Below are positions 62,359 through 64,000 of a DNA stretch of 64,000 nucleotides, piece after piece. The notes under the pieces are model-generated. The model searched no databases. It saw only the letters and a list, made by a program, of their open reading frames with translations, and was not told the DNA's origin. Within the stretch, counting starts at the first letter, position 1. Each line of letters begins with the position of its first letter. The DNA is from Siminovitchia fordii DSM 16014 = CIP 108821 (GTDB lineage: Bacteria; Bacillota; Bacilli; Bacillales; Bacillaceae_C): NCBI RefSeq assembly GCF_000374565.1, contig NZ_KB894685.1, forward strand, positions 472,221-536,220, in the 5' to 3' direction. Position numbers and translations under genes: made by a program.

Positions 62359-64000
62359 ATGACGTACAGTACAGAAGAATTAATCAGTAAGATCACCGAA
62401 ATCCTGAAGGATGAGCAGACGGCTGATGGATCGTGGAATTACCCTTTTGATACAGGGGTAAAAACCGACTCCTATATGATCATTTTATTAAGAACTCTGG
62501 AAATAAATGATGAAGATTTAATTCGCAGGTTAACGGAGCGGATTCTAAGTAAACAGGAAAAGGATGGGGCCTGGAAGCTATTTCACGATGAAAAGGAGGG
62601 AAATTTATCCTATACGGTTGAATCCTATTATGCCCTTCTTTATTCGGGTTTTTATTCAAAATCCGATACTCGTCTCCGGCGAGCCAAAAGCTTCATATTA
62701 AAAAATGGCGGTATGGAAAAAACGGAGATGTTTACAAAAGTCTTACTTGCTCTGACAGGACAATACAAGTGGCCGACCTTTTTCCCTCTTCCTGTGGAAT
62801 TGATGCTTTTGCCCCTTTCCTTCCCAATCAATTTCTATGATTTTTCGGTATTTGGCAGGGCCAATCTTGCCCCGATCATGATTTTGGCCGCAAAAAAATA
62901 CAGCAAAAAAGCGAAAGGCAGCCCGGATCTTTCCGATCTTTTTGCCACAAGGACAAACGAATTTTTTTCAGCAAAGGAAAAACGCAGTTTCGAAAATATC
63001 TATTCAATTATCGAACATGGGATCAAAAGCATTTTGATGGCTCCAGGTTATGTTCGTTCATATGCCATCGAGCGGGCTAAACAATATATGCTCAACCACC
63101 TGGAAACGGACGGGACGTTTTATAGTTATTTCAGTTCCACCTTCCTGATGGTATTCGCGCTCATGTCCCTCGGATACAAGAAAGATGATCCCATTATTTT
63201 AAATGCGGTCGACGGCCTGAAAAGAATGGAATGTACAATTCAGGGATACTCCCATATGCAATACACAACAGCGAACGTCTGGAATACTACCCTCATTTCC
63301 TATGCTCTGCAGAATGCAGGAGTTCCTCCATCGGATCCGACGATCGTAGCGGCAAACGAATACTTATTGGAAAGGCAGCAATATAAGTACGGTGATTGGG
63401 TCATCCACAACCCGGATCCTTTGCCAGGCGGATGGGGGTTTTCGGACATTAATACGTTCAATCCGGATGTTGATGATACAACCGCTGCATTAAGAGCTTT
63501 CTCTCCATTGGTAACCGAAAATTCCGCTTTGCGTTCTTCATGGGATCGCGGAAGCGGTTGGGCTCTTTCAATGCAAAATGATGACGGTGGGTGGCCTGCT
63601 TTTGAAAAAAATGTCGATAAAAAGATAATGGATCTCTTACCCATTGAAAAGTCAAGATTCCTTGTTTCAGATGCAAGTAGTGCCGACTTGACCGGAAGGA
63701 CCCTTGAGTTTTTTGGAAACTATACGAACATGCCGAAGAAGAACAAAAACATAATAAATGGAGTGGATTGGCTCTTGGCCAATCAGAAAAAAGACGGGTC
63801 ATGGTACGGTCGGTGGGGAATCTGTTTTATCTACGGAACGTGGGCTGCCATCACAGGATTAATAGCAACAGGTGTTGACCGTAAGAATAAAAGTATCCAA
63901 AAGGCCATAGCCTGGCTTAAAAAGATTCAAAACAAAGATGGCGGATGGGGAGAATCATGCAACAGCGACATTAAAAATACGTATGTTCCGCTGCATAAAA
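62359..64000 (+). CDS. sqhC: Sporulenol synthase / squalene-hopene cyclase (partial, right edge)
   Basis: The first 547 codons of a terpene cyclase are visible; about 75-90 more are expected beyond the window. The catalytic acid motif D-V-D-D-T (Asp370-Asp373) is present, together with several QW repeats (such as K-D-G-x-W-G and G-S-W-Y-G-R-W-G) that build the alpha-alpha barrel. B. subtilis SqhC makes sporulenol from tetraprenyl-beta-curcumene in spores, whereas hopanoid-making cyclases use squalene. The Bacillus context favours the sporulenol role. AGGGAG lies 10 nt before the ATG at 62359. It is divergent from the DUF2515 gene. Confidence 0.9.
   Translation, partial: MTYSTEELISKITEILKDEQTADGSWNYPFDTGVKTDSYMIILLRTLEINDEDLIRRLTERILSKQEKDGAWKLFHDEKEGNLSYTVESYYALLYSGFYSKSDTRLRRAKSFILKNGGMEKTEMFTKVLLALTGQYKWPTFFPLPVELMLLPLSFPINFYDFSVFGRANLAPIMILAAKKYSKKAKGSPDLSDLFATRTNEFFSAKEKRSFENIYSIIEHGIKSILMAPGYVRSYAIERAKQYMLNHLETDGTFYSYFSSTFLMVFALMSLGYKKDDPIILNAVDGLKRMECTIQGYSHMQYTTANVWNTTLISYALQNAGVPPSDPTIVAANEYLLERQQYKYGDWVIHNPDPLPGGWGFSDINTFNPDVDDTTAALRAFSPLVTENSALRSSWDRGSGWALSMQNDDGGWPAFEKNVDKKIMDLLPIEKSRFLVSDASSADLTGRTLEFFGNYTNMPKKNKNIINGVDWLLANQKKDGSWYGRWGICFIYGTWAAITGLIATGVDRKNKSIQKAIAWLKKIQNKDGGWGESCNSDIKNTYVPLHK

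Noticed and set aside
1-64000. CRISPR arrays, rRNA, tRNA genes and IS elements
   Set aside because: I saw no regular spaced repeats, tRNA cloverleaf, rRNA segments or transposase frames in the window.

Overview
The window is chromosomal DNA of a spore-forming Bacillaceae bacterium (Bacillus sensu lato). Evidence includes an alpha/beta small acid-soluble spore protein behind a SigmaG-type promoter, a Spo0E-type phosphatase, a sporulenol/squalene-hopene cyclase, a SigmaB-type promoter, a CtsR-regulated clpE, and runs of genes in the order known from B. subtilis: ykuJ/cbpB/ccpC/ykuU/ykuV, ykvI/clpE/spo0E, and ogt/ykrP-like/ktrD. Shine-Dalgarno sequences are strong and the base composition is moderately AT-rich throughout.

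Layout. 1-3.1 kb: CorA-type Mg transporter (cut by the window edge), a TrkA-C membrane protein, cvfB and a SigmaB-linked stress protein. 3.3-8.6 kb: a formate/oxalate module (OFA antiporter, DUF2294 protein, FdhF/YdeP-type molybdoenzyme, FdhD). Its two halves are each preceded by an almost identical RNA leader ending in a terminator. 8.6-16 kb: redox genes ykuV and ykuU, ccpC, two drug-efflux MFS genes, cbpB, ykuJ, ykyB. 16.7-31 kb: YkwC-like dehydrogenase, SDR, ykvS, CPBP protease, lipoprotein, ykvI, clpE with CtsR boxes, spo0E, ogt, an acyltransferase, a B12-binding radical SAM protein, ddh, ktrD and the SASP gene. 31-37 kb: a TerC-type Mn exporter under a yybP-ykoY riboswitch, an RND pump and prfC.

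37.4-59 kb is an accessory catabolic region. It starts with a lactate/glycolate permease plus glycolate oxidase glcDFE. Next come two tandem APC permeases, the first frameshifted, and then a divergent operon of DUF3100 protein (also frameshifted), small membrane protein, amidohydrolase, TSUP exporter and GntR regulator. The region ends with a taurine-type operon (tpa, LysR, xsc, Nramp-like transporter, GntR). A decayed second copy of the xsc 3' end lies just beyond the Nramp-like gene. 59.3-64 kb: EamA transporter, RDD and CBO0543 membrane proteins, DUF2515 protein and a sporulenol-synthase-like cyclase cut by the right edge.

How the genes work together. Formate or oxalate would enter by the OFA antiporter and be oxidised by the Cys-type formate dehydrogenase homologue matured by FdhD, with both halves gated by the same leader RNA. 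Taurine nitrogen is removed by Tpa to give sulfoacetaldehyde, which Xsc splits into acetyl phosphate and sulfite. The TSUP protein is a possible sulfite or sulfonate exporter, though it sits in a different operon. Glycolate or lactate enters by the LldP-type permease and is oxidised by GlcDEF. The most novel-looking features are the paired leader RNAs, the Nramp-fold transporter lacking the metal-site motifs, and the DUF3100/amidohydrolase/TSUP operon of unknown substrate.
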